Source: Lactococcus carnosus
GTDB lineage: Bacteria > Bacillota > Bacilli > Lactobacillales > Streptococcaceae
DNA length: 64,000 bases
Assembly (NCBI RefSeq): GCF_006770265.1
Contig: NZ_CP017194.1
Coordinates: forward strand, 1,550,001 to 1,614,000
Reading direction: 5' to 3'
The notes beneath the pieces were generated by a model, which was not told where the DNA came from, ran no database searches, and saw only the letters and a program-made list of their open reading frames with translations. Within the stretch, counting starts at the first letter, position 1. Each line of letters begins with the position of its first letter. Shown piece after piece: positions 24,497-34,009 of the stretch. A program made the translations under genes and the position numbers.

Positions 24497-25621
24497 ATTA
24501 TATATTTAGATAATGCTGCAACAACGCCACTGCTACCTGAAGTTGTGAAAGAGATGTTTGATGTCGCAACTGACACCTTTGGAAATCCCTCTAGTATTCA
24601 TCGTGCAGGCAGAGCAGCAGCAAAAATAATCCGGCAATCGCGCGATGACATCGCAGCTATACTCGCTATACCTAGTCGCCAATTAATTTTCACATCTGGT
24701 GGATCAGAAGCGAATAACCAAGCAATCATCGGCTATGCTTTGGCCAATCAACACAAGGGAAAGCACCTCATTACCACAGCAATAGAACATCATTCTGTCC
24801 TGCATGCCTTTGTATACCTGAAAGATAAGCATGGCTTTGACATCACGATCGTCAAACCAAACGCAGCTGGCATCCTGACTGCAGACTCGATACTGGCTGA
24901 GCTTAGAGATGATACGATTCTGGTCTCCACCATGTATGCAAATAATGAAACTGGTCAAATATTACCGATAGCAGATATCGCTAAAGGTGTTCGAGCTCAC
25001 CAAGCAGTCTATCATGTAGATGCTGTTCAAGTTATTGGTAAACTCCCGATTCATCCAAGCGAGTTAGGGATTGACCTTTTGACTGCTGCTGCCCATAAAT
25101 TCCACGGCCCCAAGGGTGTCGGCTTTCTTTACCAGAATAACCTAGTCATTGATCCACTGATACATGGTGGCGAACAGGAAGAAAAAAGACGTGCTGGCAC
25201 TGAGAATATAGTAGGTATTGTTGGCATGGCTAAAGCCTTGTCGATTGCCCATCAACGGATGGCCGAAAATGATGCAAAAGTAGCCGAGTTAAATACATAC
25301 TTTTTATCAAAACTTGATGGATTTAATTTTTACCTCAATCAGTTTGGTGAGCTAAACATGCCACACATCATTAATCTAGGATTCCCTGGGATGAACCAGG
25401 ACTTATTACTGATGAAACTTGATTTGCAAGGCGTTGCTATTTCAACAGGATCTGCTTGTACTGCAGGCGATATCGCACCATCTCATGTTCTCACAGCCAT
25501 TTATGGGTCTGATTCTGCTAAGCTTAAAGAATCTGTCAGAGTGTCATTTTCAGAGTTGAATACACTAGCTGAACTAACTGAGTTCGTTAATATCTTAACC
25601 TCTATTTTATCTCGTAACTAA
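24497..25621 (+). CDS. nifS: Cysteine desulfurase, apparent ATT start codon
   Basis: PLP enzyme of the NifS/IscS class that takes sulfur from cysteine for tRNA thiolation or Fe-S clusters. Lys is in AAHKFHGPKGVGFLY, and the catalytic Cys is in GSACTAGDIAPSH. The first ATG (24545) would remove the conserved N-terminal YLDNAATTP. That segment is encoded upstream in frame, but between the in-frame stop (24470) and it there is no ATG, GTG or TTG. ATT at 24497 lies 7 nt after GGAGGGG and gives IIYLDNAATTP, the usual start. With ATT the protein has 374 residues. Confidence 0.9.
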   Translation: MIYLDNAATTPLLPEVVKEMFDVATDTFGNPSSIHRAGRAAAKIIRQSRDDIAAILAIPSRQLIFTSGGSEANNQAIIGYALANQHKGKHLITTAIEHHSVLHAFVYLKDKHGFDITIVKPNAAGILTADSILAELRDDTILVSTMYANNETGQILPIADIAKGVRAHQAVYHVDAVQVIGKLPIHPSELGIDLLTAAAHKFHGPKGVGFLYQNNLVIDPLIHGGEQEEKRRAGTENIVGIVGMAKALSIAHQRMAENDAKVAELNTYFLSKLDGFNFYLNQFGELNMPHIINLGFPGMNQDLLLMKLDLQGVAISTGSACTAGDIAPSHVLTAIYGSDSAKLKESVRVSFSELNTLAELTEFVNILTSILSRN

Positions 25622-25633
25622 CCTTCTATAAGA

Positions 25634-25680
25634 AAGGAGCTACTGCACCGATGATCAGTCTAGCTGTGCAGTGACTTAAT
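25634..25680 (+). promoter_or_regulatory. Hairpin between ribosome binding site and start of the DUF1831 gene
   Basis: AAGGAG (25634-25639) is about 40 nt from the ATG. ACTGCAC (25642-25648) and GTGCAGT (25666-25672) can form a 7-bp stem. Looping it out leaves about 10 nt between the ribosome binding site and ATG. A short ATG frame of 7 codons (MISLAVQ) lies in the loop. Confidence 0.5.
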
Positions 25681-26025
25681 ATGGCATTTATAACCGAAAA
25701 ACATCTTGATGATTGCAAGGATACGTATCAGCTTTCTGACTCAATCAAAAAGTATACATTAATGGATACAACATTTATCAAAAACAAAATCGGTAATTTC
25801 GAATTATCTCGTATACTTGAACAAGTCCCAAACTCTGGAGACGGCCCTTTGTTGAAAATCATCGTCAATTCCGATCTGACTGGTTTTAAACTATCGATTA
25901 CAGATAAGGCTGGACTCAGACATATCAATATCTTTAAATCACCCGAGAATAAGATGATTCAAGACAAATTCTATTTCCAAATGAATGCGCTTGTTGACCG
26001 TGGTGTCTTTAAAAAAGTAAACTAA
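25681..26025 (+). CDS. DUF1831 family protein
   Basis: A 114-residue protein matching DUF1831, a Lactobacillales family with no known function that usually sits beside a NifS-like desulfurase, as here. It has a mixed alpha/beta pattern, GDGPLLKIIVNSDLTGFKLSITD in the middle, no membrane helix and no cysteine apart from C12. It may help the desulfurase, but this rests only on the conserved neighbourhood. Its stop codon lies within the 8-bp target duplication of an ISL3 element, which now separates the gene from its terminator. Confidence 0.82.
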   Translation: MAFITEKHLDDCKDTYQLSDSIKKYTLMDTTFIKNKIGNFELSRILEQVPNSGDGPLLKIIVNSDLTGFKLSITDKAGLRHINIFKSPENKMIQDKFYFQMNALVDRGVFKKVN

Positions 26026-26081
26026 ACAGGCTCTGTCAACTCTGCGGTGGGAAAACACTAAAATGAGTTAACTTGAGTTGG

Positions 26082-26109
26082 AAAAAGTTATCTTCGGATA
26101 GCTTTTTTT
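26082..26109. terminator. Terminator at the ISL3 left end
   Basis: AAAAAGTTATC and GATAGCTTTTT pair (11 bp) around a TTCG tetraloop, with T and A runs on both sides. It ends the transposase transcript and shields the element from outside transcription. Confidence 0.85.
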
Positions 26110-27403
26110 AGTTGCGTTTGGTGAGTAACTGTTGCAGTAAAATTCTCTTTCTAAGATGGGTAAATCTAGAAAAGCCAAAAGCAATTCGCTTGATGACCTT
26201 GCACAGATTGTTCTTACCCTCAAGTGGCCCGTTAGAGTATGGTGATAATAGGCCACAAGAAATGGCAGTCTTATGCCGTAACAGATAGCGACAGCTTTTC
26301 TTAAACCCTTCAGGTAAGGTGTTTGGTAAGGATTCAATGGCATCAAAAAAAGCAGTGGGTTGCTTGGCACGAAAGGCATCCAAGGCATTCTGAAGGACTT
26401 CATAAGCTGTTTCAAGGTGTTTACTTTGGCTCAATAAATAGTCAATGACTTCACCCTCAGTCCGCCATTCACCGTGGAATAAAGGGAACTGCTTACGTTT
26501 TTGATAATCGACTTTTCCAGTATACTTAAGTAAATTTCGCCAGTATTTCTTTAGTTTTCTATAGACTTTCCCGTTGTCTCCAGGTAGTTTTTTTAGTCGA
26601 TTCATCTCCTTAATTCGCAACTGATTAAAGGCTCTAGATAGCTGTTGTACCACGTGGAAGCCATCTATGACAAGTTGTGCATTAGGAAAAAGGACAGGTA
26701 ACAAGGCAGGGTAACTGGCGTTCATATCCATGACGATCGTCTTTACCTTTAGTCTTTCTGATCTTGGGAACTTAAAAAAATAAGCCATGAGATCTTTTTG
26801 TTTTCTGCTCTCCAGGATATCTAACAGCTCATGTGTCATGCCATCTGAATAGACAAAAGCCAACCCATTATCACTATTTTGTGTGGCCTTGAACTCATCA
26901 AAACACAAGACCTCAGGTAGTCTTCGAAAAGGTTGTTTAAGGGGGATTTGATCCAGTATTTTCCAACAAAAAGCAGGCGAGACAAAGTAACGTCTGGCGA
27001 CGTCTTTCATGCTCATCTTGACCCGTAAGTCAAGAAAGATAGCTGCTTTAACCACTGATGAAATCGTCGCACCTACCTCAATAAAATAGGGGATTGGCGT
27101 AAAATAGGTCCCGCAATCAGTGCAGTCATATTTAGCCTTGGTCAATGATAAGACGCGAGGTCGATGACCAGATGGTGTGAGTAGGACTTCTGAAACGTTA
27201 TAAGCACGAACAGGTCTTGTGCTGGCAATCACACCACAAGCAGGACAAATCGTTTGTTTAGGCTGGTAAGTTGCTTTGAAGATGAGCGCTTTATTTGGTC
27301 CTGTTAGCTTAGAAAACCCTTCTTTAACAAAATTATCTAGAGGGAAGGTTAAGTCTGAGGCTTTTAAGTCGAGCAAAAGTGTGATAGAATCAGAGTGGGT
27401 CAT
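26108..27403 (-). CDS. tnp: ISL3-family transposase
   Basis: A 431-residue full-length transposase. An N-terminal zinc finger (CPACG at about 54, then CTDCG at about 95) and helix-turn-helix precede the DDE core: the first acidic residue in LCFDEFKATQN, the second in IVMDMNASYPALLPVLFPNAQLVIDGFHVVQQ split over 220-260, and Glu in SNGPLEGKNN near the C-terminus. The tail KRIAFGFSRFTHLRKRIL is typical. It lies inside an element with intact ends, so it is probably functional. Confidence 0.95.
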   Translation of the reverse strand: MTHSDSITLLLDLKASDLTFPLDNFVKEGFSKLTGPNKALIFKATYQPKQTICPACGVIASTRPVRAYNVSEVLLTPSGHRPRVLSLTKAKYDCTDCGTYFTPIPYFIEVGATISSVVKAAIFLDLRVKMSMKDVARRYFVSPAFCWKILDQIPLKQPFRRLPEVLCFDEFKATQNSDNGLAFVYSDGMTHELLDILESRKQKDLMAYFFKFPRSERLKVKTIVMDMNASYPALLPVLFPNAQLVIDGFHVVQQLSRAFNQLRIKEMNRLKKLPGDNGKVYRKLKKYWRNLLKYTGKVDYQKRKQFPLFHGEWRTEGEVIDYLLSQSKHLETAYEVLQNALDAFRAKQPTAFFDAIESLPNTLPEGFKKSCRYLLRHKTAISCGLLSPYSNGPLEGKNNLCKVIKRIAFGFSRFTHLRKRILLQQLLTKRN

Positions 27404-27520
27404 GTAATCTCCTAAATGTGTGGTGTGGTAACTTCATTTTAGTCGATTTCATGACTTTTTTGTTGCAAAAAAAACGATGAAGGAATTATTCCCTCCACCG
27501 TAGATTATACAGAACCACTA

Positions 27521-27545
27521 AACAGCCAAGCTTTGGCTGTTTTTA
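27521..27545 (+). terminator. Original terminator of the prs-nifS-DUF1831 operon
   Basis: AACAGCCAA/TTGGCTGTT plus a T run. It begins inside the right copy of the ISL3 target duplication, so the insertion moved it 1.5 kb from the operon it served. Confidence 0.85.
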
Positions 27546-27578
27546 TTTGTCTCCTGATACAGCTAAAAATACTAACAA

Positions 27579-27612
27579 AAAAAGCACTCAGATTATATCT
27601 GAATGCTTTTTC
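27579..27612 (-). terminator. Terminator of tuf
   Basis: A TCAGAT/ATCTGA stem extended by AAGCA/TGCTT, with A and T runs on both sides. Confidence 0.85.
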
Positions 27613-27660
27613 TATTTATTGTCCGACCAATAAATAGATTATTTGGAAGTCTAAAATGTA

Positions 27661-28857
<1,197 letters not shown>

Positions 28858-28939
28858 TTTAAAAATGTCTCCTTTAGAATAAAAAATAAGTTTTTTTTTA
28901 GACAGACTGCGCAATACGACAATCTACCATTACTATATA

Positions 28940-28967
28940 ATTATATAGGTTTTTTGAAAAAAAGCAA
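28940..28967 (-). promoter_or_regulatory. tuf promoter
   Basis: TTGCTT (28962-28967), 16 bp, TATAAT (28940-28945) on the minus strand, giving an ~80-nt leader. Confidence 0.75.
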
Positions 28968-29064
28968 GTAGTTTGGCATAAAAGATACTTTTTGTTTACT
29001 ATAAGCTATTTTTAATGAAAATGGTGTAAACTATAAGTATCACTTTATATAGAAAAGAGAAACA

Positions 29065-29268
29065 ATGGCATTAACCTTTAAAAAACGCGATGATCTGGAC
29101 AAAGTCTTAGGTGACTTAGCTGTCTTACCACCTCAGGTCGTCTTCACAGACATAGAAAAAATTGAAAAAACATCTGATAAATCCGTGAAAACACCAGAAG
29201 ATTTTCTGAAACAATTCAATACTGATTTACCTACTCCTGACAAAAAGCGCCCTAAAGATGTTAAATAA
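29065..29268 (+). CDS. Small hypothetical protein preceding a permease
   Basis: A 67-residue charged protein I do not recognise (MALTFKKRDDLDKVLGDLAVLPPQ). It has no membrane helix or metal motif and ends in a proline/lysine tail. Its last 11 bases overlap the start of the permease gene, so it is translated with it and probably belongs to the same function. AGAGAAAC upstream is a moderate ribosome binding site. Coding status rests on the clean start, overlap and position. Confidence 0.7.
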   Translation: MALTFKKRDDLDKVLGDLAVLPPQVVFTDIEKIEKTSDKSVKTPEDFLKQFNTDLPTPDKKRPKDVK

Positions 29269-30157
29269 TCTTCCTGACGTCTGGTCTCAGCTAGCGGCAA
29301 TTTTTCTGTCGATTATTATAGAAGCTTTGCCATTCGTCCTATTCGGTTGCTTGGTTGCTGGTGTGATTGAGACCTATTTGTCGCCTAGCTTGGTGGCTAA
29401 ATTTCTACCTCGTAATCGTTTCTTACGCGTGCTTGTAGGCATTTTTGCTGGATTTTTCTTTCCATCATGTGAATGTGGTATCGTCCCAATCATTAATCGA
29501 TTTTTAGAGAAGAAAGTCCCAACTTATACTGGCATTCCCTTTCTAATTGCTGCACCAATCATCAACCCTGTGGTCTTATTTGCTACCTTCGTCGCTTTTG
29601 GCAACTCATTCAAATTTGTCCTCTTTCGATTTTTAGGCGCTGTTATCATTGCCTTAGTGGTTGGCTTAATTTTAGCCTATAAGTTTGATGATCCCATTTT
29701 GTTAGAAAAGCCAACAGCTCATGACCATATGCACCATGTCGCAAAGCTGACACCTTGGCAAAAACTTTGGTCTGCCTTGACGCATGCAGTGGATGAGTTC
29801 TTTGACACAGGACGCTATCTGATTTTCGGTAGTTTAATTGCTGCCTCAATTCAAGTTTTTGTCCCAACGAGATTATTAACGACCTTTACACATCGCCCCA
29901 TTGTTGCAATCTTGCTGATGATGCTCTTTGCTTTCCTACTTTCATTATGTAGCGAGGCGGATGCCTTTATCGGTGCTAGCCTACTCAGCCTATTTGGGAC
30001 TGCACCCATTATTGCTTTCCTTTTATTTGGCCCTGTCGTTGATATTAAAAATTTATTAATGATGAAGCATTATTTCAAGACTAAATTCATCGTCCGTTAT
30101 GTAATTGCCATTTCACTTCTTGTGCTGACAATCAGTATGGGGGTAAGCTTACTATGA
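29258..30157 (+). CDS. Predicted permease, DUF318/ArsP-like
   Basis: A 299-residue membrane protein with about eight helices. Two conserved motifs mark the family: PSCECGIVPI (about 68-77), with paired cysteines, and SLCSEADAFIGAS (about 230). It matches the YcgR/DUF318 permease group, distantly related to ArsP arsenical exporters. The substrate is unknown. A His-rich loop (AHDHMHHVAK, about 153) sits between the two halves. Its stop overlaps the start of the next gene by 4 bp; the two form a standard pair in Firmicutes. Confidence 0.85.
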   Translation: MLNNLPDVWSQLAAIFLSIIIEALPFVLFGCLVAGVIETYLSPSLVAKFLPRNRFLRVLVGIFAGFFFPSCECGIVPIINRFLEKKVPTYTGIPFLIAAPIINPVVLFATFVAFGNSFKFVLFRFLGAVIIALVVGLILAYKFDDPILLEKPTAHDHMHHVAKLTPWQKLWSALTHAVDEFFDTGRYLIFGSLIAASIQVFVPTRLLTTFTHRPIVAILLMMLFAFLLSLCSEADAFIGASLLSLFGTAPIIAFLLFGPVVDIKNLLMMKHYFKTKFIVRYVIAISLLVLTISMGVSLL

Positions 30158-30960
30158 TTCGATTCTTGATTTTATCTGGCTATTTTGAGCTGATGATGTA
30201 CTTACAACTCACTGGAAAACTGAATCAGTACATCAATACCCACTATAGCTACCTAGCGGTACTATCTGCCTTACTATCTTTACTTTTCGCACTTGTTCAG
30301 CTGATTAACTGGATGCGGCATGCTAAAACGCACAGTCATATCAACTCAGCCTTAGCGAGGACTTTTGCCTTACTGTTACTTGCAACACCGGTTTTATCTA
30401 GCATTCTTATCCCGTCTAAAACACTGGATGCTACCATCGTCTCTGCTAAGGGCTTTAACTTCCCTTTGGATGCAGAATCGGGAGATAGTTCTGATGGGAC
30501 ACAAATTCAATATCTCCAGCCAAATACCAGCCTCTACTTTACTAAGTCTGTTTATGACAAACTAATGAAAAAAGAATTGGCAACCTATCAAAACAAATCT
30601 ACCATTAATATCACAACTGATAATTATATGGAGATTATGGAGTTAATTTATAACTTTCCTGGTACATTTGAAGGTAAAACAGTTACCTATACTGGCTTTG
30701 TCTATAATGACCCTACCACTCCCGATGCACAATTTCTCTTTAGATTTGGTATTATCCATTGTATCGCTGACTCTGGCGTTTTCGGTCTACGAACGTTAAC
30801 TGATGACAAGGCCTATCCTAATAATACCTGGATAGAGGTAACTGGCCAAATTCAAATGGCCTACTATACACCATTCAAGAGAGAAATACCAATTATCAAG
30901 CCACAAAAGATTAATGAGGTCAAAAAACCGGCTAATCCATACGTATATCGGACCTTTTGA
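30154..30960 (+). CDS. TIGR03943 family protein, partner of the permease
   Basis: A 268-residue protein, YcgQ-like. Two N-terminal helices (about 1-20 and 32-50), a third (about 68-88), then an extracytoplasmic domain containing NFPGTFEGKTVTYTGFVYN and FGIIHCIADSGVFGL. It is always found with the DUF318 permease and is called its putative subunit. It overlaps the permease gene by 4 bp. The zwf promoter begins right after its stop. Confidence 0.85.
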   Translation: MIRFLILSGYFELMMYLQLTGKLNQYINTHYSYLAVLSALLSLLFALVQLINWMRHAKTHSHINSALARTFALLLLATPVLSSILIPSKTLDATIVSAKGFNFPLDAESGDSSDGTQIQYLQPNTSLYFTKSVYDKLMKKELATYQNKSTINITTDNYMEIMELIYNFPGTFEGKTVTYTGFVYNDPTTPDAQFLFRFGIIHCIADSGVFGLRTLTDDKAYPNNTWIEVTGQIQMAYYTPFKREIPIIKPQKINEVKKPANPYVYRTF

Positions 30961-30970
30961 CGGAATTTTT

Positions 30971-30979
30971 GATATAATT
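30971..30979 (+). promoter_or_regulatory. zwf promoter, extended -10
   Basis: TGATATAAT is an extended -10 about 37 bp before the zwf start; the -35 region is poor. Confidence 0.55.
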
Positions 30980-31015
30980 AGAAGAGCTAAAAAGAATTTT
31001 GGGAGAAATCAATAT

Positions 31016-32500
31016 ATGAGTAATGTAGTCATCACAATTTTTGGCGCAAGTGGAGATTTAGCAAAGCGTAAACTTTATCCTTCACTGTTTCGCCTTTATA
31101 AGTCTGGTATTTTAGCAGAAAATTTTGCCGTGATTGGTACCGCACGTAGACCATGGACAAAGGCCTATTTTGAGGGTGTTGTGCTTGAATCCATCTCAGA
31201 TTTAGCTGTATCTGAAGCGCAAGCCAAAACCTTTGCCTCGCATTTTTATTATCAAAGTCATGATGTTCAGGATGCTGAACACTATGCCACCTTAAAAAAA
31301 TTGCAGGATGAGCTCTCTGATACCTATCAAACCGAGCATAATAAAGTTTTCTTTTTGGCTATGGCGCCAGAATTTTTTGGGACAATTGCAGATCATCTAA
31401 AATCTGAGTATATTGTCGATGGGCAAGGCTTTGAAAGATTGATCATAGAGAAGCCTTTCGGAACTGATCTAGAGACAGCAAAGCAACTCAATCAGGCCTT
31501 ATCTGAAACCTTTAACGAGAATCAGATTTTTAGAATTGACCATTATCTTGGTAAAGAAATGATTCAAAATATTTTCGCTGTTCGTTTTGCTAATATCTTG
31601 TTTGAACATGTTTGGAACAAAGAATTTATCGATAATATCCAAATTACCTTTGCTGAATCGATTGGTGTTGAGGACCGAGGTGGTTACTATGATCAATCTG
31701 GTGCACTTAAAGATATGGTACAAAACCATATCCTACAAGTCCTCTCTATTCTAGCCATGGATAAACCTGCTTCATTTTCAAGTGCAGATGTCCTACCTGA
31801 AAAGATTAAAGTGCTTGAGAGCTTACGCTTACCCGATGAACAAGCAATTAATACTAATTTTATTCGTGGTCAATACCAAGCTGGTCAAATCAATAACCAA
31901 GATTATCAAGCTTATACCGACGAACCATCTGTTGATCCACAGTCTAAAACAGAAACATTCGCTAGTGGTGTCTTTTTCGTAGACACAGATCGTTTCCAAG
32001 ATGTACCCTTCTTCTTTAGAACTGGCAAACGCCTAACAGAAAAGGGCACACGCATTAATATTATTTTTAAAAATAATGCCAACATTTTCGAACAAACAGT
32101 GACACCAAATATATTAACAATCTATATCCAGCCCACTGAAGGCTTTTCACTACAAGTTAACGGAAAAGAAGTTGGGAAACACTTCTCTATCGAACCTGTT
32201 AAATTAGATTTCAGACACGATGCAGATGCCCTCGGAAATTCTCCAGAGGCTTACGAGAAGCTGATTTATGATGTCTTAAATGGTGATGTAACAAACTTTA
32301 GCCGTTGGCAAGAAGTGAAAGCATCCTGGACATTGATTGATAAAATTGTAAATACTTGGCAGGCTGACAAAGCCCCACTACACTATTATCCAGCTGGATC
32401 GATGGGACCAGTTGAAAGTTTCAACTTACTCAAAAAATATGATACAAATTGGATTTGGCAACCAGATGTTTGGTACAGAGAACGTGGCTTATTAAAATAA
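31016..32500 (+). CDS. zwf: Glucose-6-phosphate 1-dehydrogenase
   Basis: First enzyme of the oxidative pentose phosphate pathway, making NADPH. The 494 residues start VVITIFGASGDLAKRKLYPS (Rossmann nucleotide site), then EKPFGTD, and the active-site RIDHYLGKEMIQN (about 173-185). The frame is open 34 codons further up into the preceding gene, but ATG 31016 follows GGGAG and gives the family N-terminus. Its terminator has been invaded by an ISL3 element. Confidence 0.96.
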   Translation: MSNVVITIFGASGDLAKRKLYPSLFRLYKSGILAENFAVIGTARRPWTKAYFEGVVLESISDLAVSEAQAKTFASHFYYQSHDVQDAEHYATLKKLQDELSDTYQTEHNKVFFLAMAPEFFGTIADHLKSEYIVDGQGFERLIIEKPFGTDLETAKQLNQALSETFNENQIFRIDHYLGKEMIQNIFAVRFANILFEHVWNKEFIDNIQITFAESIGVEDRGGYYDQSGALKDMVQNHILQVLSILAMDKPASFSSADVLPEKIKVLESLRLPDEQAINTNFIRGQYQAGQINNQDYQAYTDEPSVDPQSKTETFASGVFFVDTDRFQDVPFFFRTGKRLTEKGTRINIIFKNNANIFEQTVTPNILTIYIQPTEGFSLQVNGKEVGKHFSIEPVKLDFRHDADALGNSPEAYEKLIYDVLNGDVTNFSRWQEVKASWTLIDKIVNTWQADKAPLHYYPAGSMGPVESFNLLKKYDTNWIWQPDVWYRERGLLK

Positions 32501-32502
32501 TA

Positions 32503-32535
32503 AAAAAAATGACTAATGGACTAGTCATTTTTTTG
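32503..32535 (+). terminator. Terminator of zwf
   Basis: AAAAAAATGACTA and TAGTCATTTTTTT pair around a 6-nt loop. The T tract's last bases form the target duplication of the adjacent ISL3 element. Confidence 0.9.
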
Positions 32536-32576
32536 GGCTCTTTGTCAAATCGTGTGGGAAATAGCCAAACTCTATA

Positions 32577-32602
32577 AGCAAGCACTTTGGTGCTTGTTTT
32601 TT
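32577..32602 (+). terminator. Terminator at the left end of the second ISL3 element
   Basis: CAAGCAC and GTGCTTG pair around TTTG, then T7. It points into the element and would stop read-through from zwf. Confidence 0.75.
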
Positions 32603-33854
32603 TAGTTAGTTAAAACAGTGTTCATTAACAGGATGCGTTTCTTGAAGTTTCTAAAGGTCCTAAAGCCAAATGCACAGCGCTTGATTGCCTTAATTTTGTT
32701 GTTCATGCCTTCCAAACAGCCGTTAGAATAGGGGAGCTTGAGTGCTAATTCAATAGATTGTCGTTTTCTTAATAAAAATTGGTACTTTTGATAAAAGGGT
32801 CAGGCAGAATACGGGTATCTAGCCCATCGATCAGATCCAAAAAGGCATCTGAATCTTTGTTTCTAAAGTGTCCCATCGCGACTTGTAATACCTGCCAAGC
32901 CTCGTATAATACAGAATCGTAGTTAATCAACTGTTCAACCAATTGCCGACTGGATGTCCATCTGCGTAAAGAGCGGGAGTAAAAAGAGGTCTCAGATAAG
33001 TCATCGTAATGCTTAAGCAAGTGCTTCCAATAATACTTAAGATGCCGGTATTGTGAACTCCTTGTGTCAAATGATTTCATGACTTGTATGCGTAGAGTAT
33101 TAAAGGCTCGTGTCATTTGTTGGACAACATGAAACCGGTCAGTGATGAGTTGCGCATTAGGGAAGCACCGCTTGATTAGCTTGTCATAGCTGTAATTCAT
33201 GTCCATAACCAAATACTTGACTTGCATGCGAACCTGTCTAGGAAATCTCAAAAAGTAGGTGACCAAGTGCGCAATCCGTCTATCCTCAAGCACCGTCACA
33301 ATCTCATGAGACTCACCATCCATGGCGATAAAGGCCATATTCCCAGCACAATCCTTGGTCGCTTTAAACTCATCCAGACAGAGAACTTTTGGTAATCTAC
33401 TAGTCTTATCTTTCTCTGATAGTTGGTCAAGCAGTCTGTAAAAAGAATGTCTACTCAGGTGCAGGTCTCGACTTGCATCAGTAATCGCTATTTTCTGAGT
33501 TAGTTTTCTTATCACCTGCATTTTAAGCAAAGTTGAATCTTTATGTCCTTTTAATACCAAGCGTTCAGGGATTTGTGACGCATGGGTTACGCCACAAGTC
33601 ACACAGCGATAGCGTGCTATTGTGATCATAAGAAAGCAGGGCAAGCCCATATATTCGGTCAATTGGACTTTCCTAGGCCTTGGTGTCCTTCCGTGTTTAT
33701 GAAACCTGATTCCAGAACATGATAGACATTTTCTATTTGGTTTATCAAATTTCACAGCCAATTCAAAATGATTTTTGATTTTAGTAGGTGCTGAGCTATA
33801 GCTAATCCAGTCTTTTGCTTGTAAGTGATAGTGTTTTAGGATATAATTAAGCAT
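32602..33854 (-). pseudogene. tnp: ISL3-family transposase, frameshifted
   Basis: The frame from 33854 gives 361 residues with the zinc finger (CLSCSG, CVTCG), LCLDEFKATKD and LVMDMNYSYDKLIKRCFPNAQ split over the DDE core, but stops at 32769. The C-terminal part (KYQFLLRKRQ..., PYSNGCLEGMNNKIKAIKRCAFGF) with the catalytic Glu continues in the -1 frame to 32602. Adding one A to the AAAA at about 32790 restores a 417-residue protein. It is probably inactive, though -1 slippage on the A run cannot be ruled out. Confidence 0.85.
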
Positions 33855-34009
33855 GTCTTTCCTTCTTTTTTGTGTGGTCTAGTAACTTACATTATAGAGG
33901 GAAGGATTTTTTTATGCAAAAAAATCGTATGGGAATATATTTCCCACACAATTTATTATAGAGCCTTTTTTTGTTGGACAGATATTCTCTTGATTAACTT
34001 GAGGATACC

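Larger units (their letters stand above)
26021..27524. mobile_element. ISL3-family insertion sequence, intact (1488 bp plus 8-bp target duplication)
   Basis: The element spans 26029-27516. Its ends are imperfect inverted repeats: left GGCTCTGTCAACTCTGCGG, right (reversed) GGTTCTGTATAATCTACGG. It is flanked by an exact 8-bp duplication ACTAAACA (26021-26028 and 27517-27524), the size made by ISL3 elements. The single transposase gene is intact. The clean duplication and complete gene suggest a recent, potentially active insertion. Confidence 0.95.
32528..33973. mobile_element. ISL3-family insertion sequence, second and divergent copy (1430 bp plus 8-bp target duplication)
   Basis: The element spans 32536-33965. 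The ends are imperfect inverted repeats sharing GGCTCT at the tip and TGTGGGAAATA inside. The exact 8-bp duplication TTTTTTTG flanks it (32528-32535 and 33966-33973). The transposase is frameshifted. End and protein sequences differ clearly from the first ISL3 copy, so this is a different IS, not a duplicate. Confidence 0.93.

Noticed and set aside
26068-26415. 115-codon frame overlapping the ISL3 transposase end
   Set aside because: Out-of-frame shadow of the transposase; the family C-terminus is in the other frame.
33966-34009. Terminator after kimA
   Set aside because: The short CTTGA/TCAAG pairing has no T run in the right direction.
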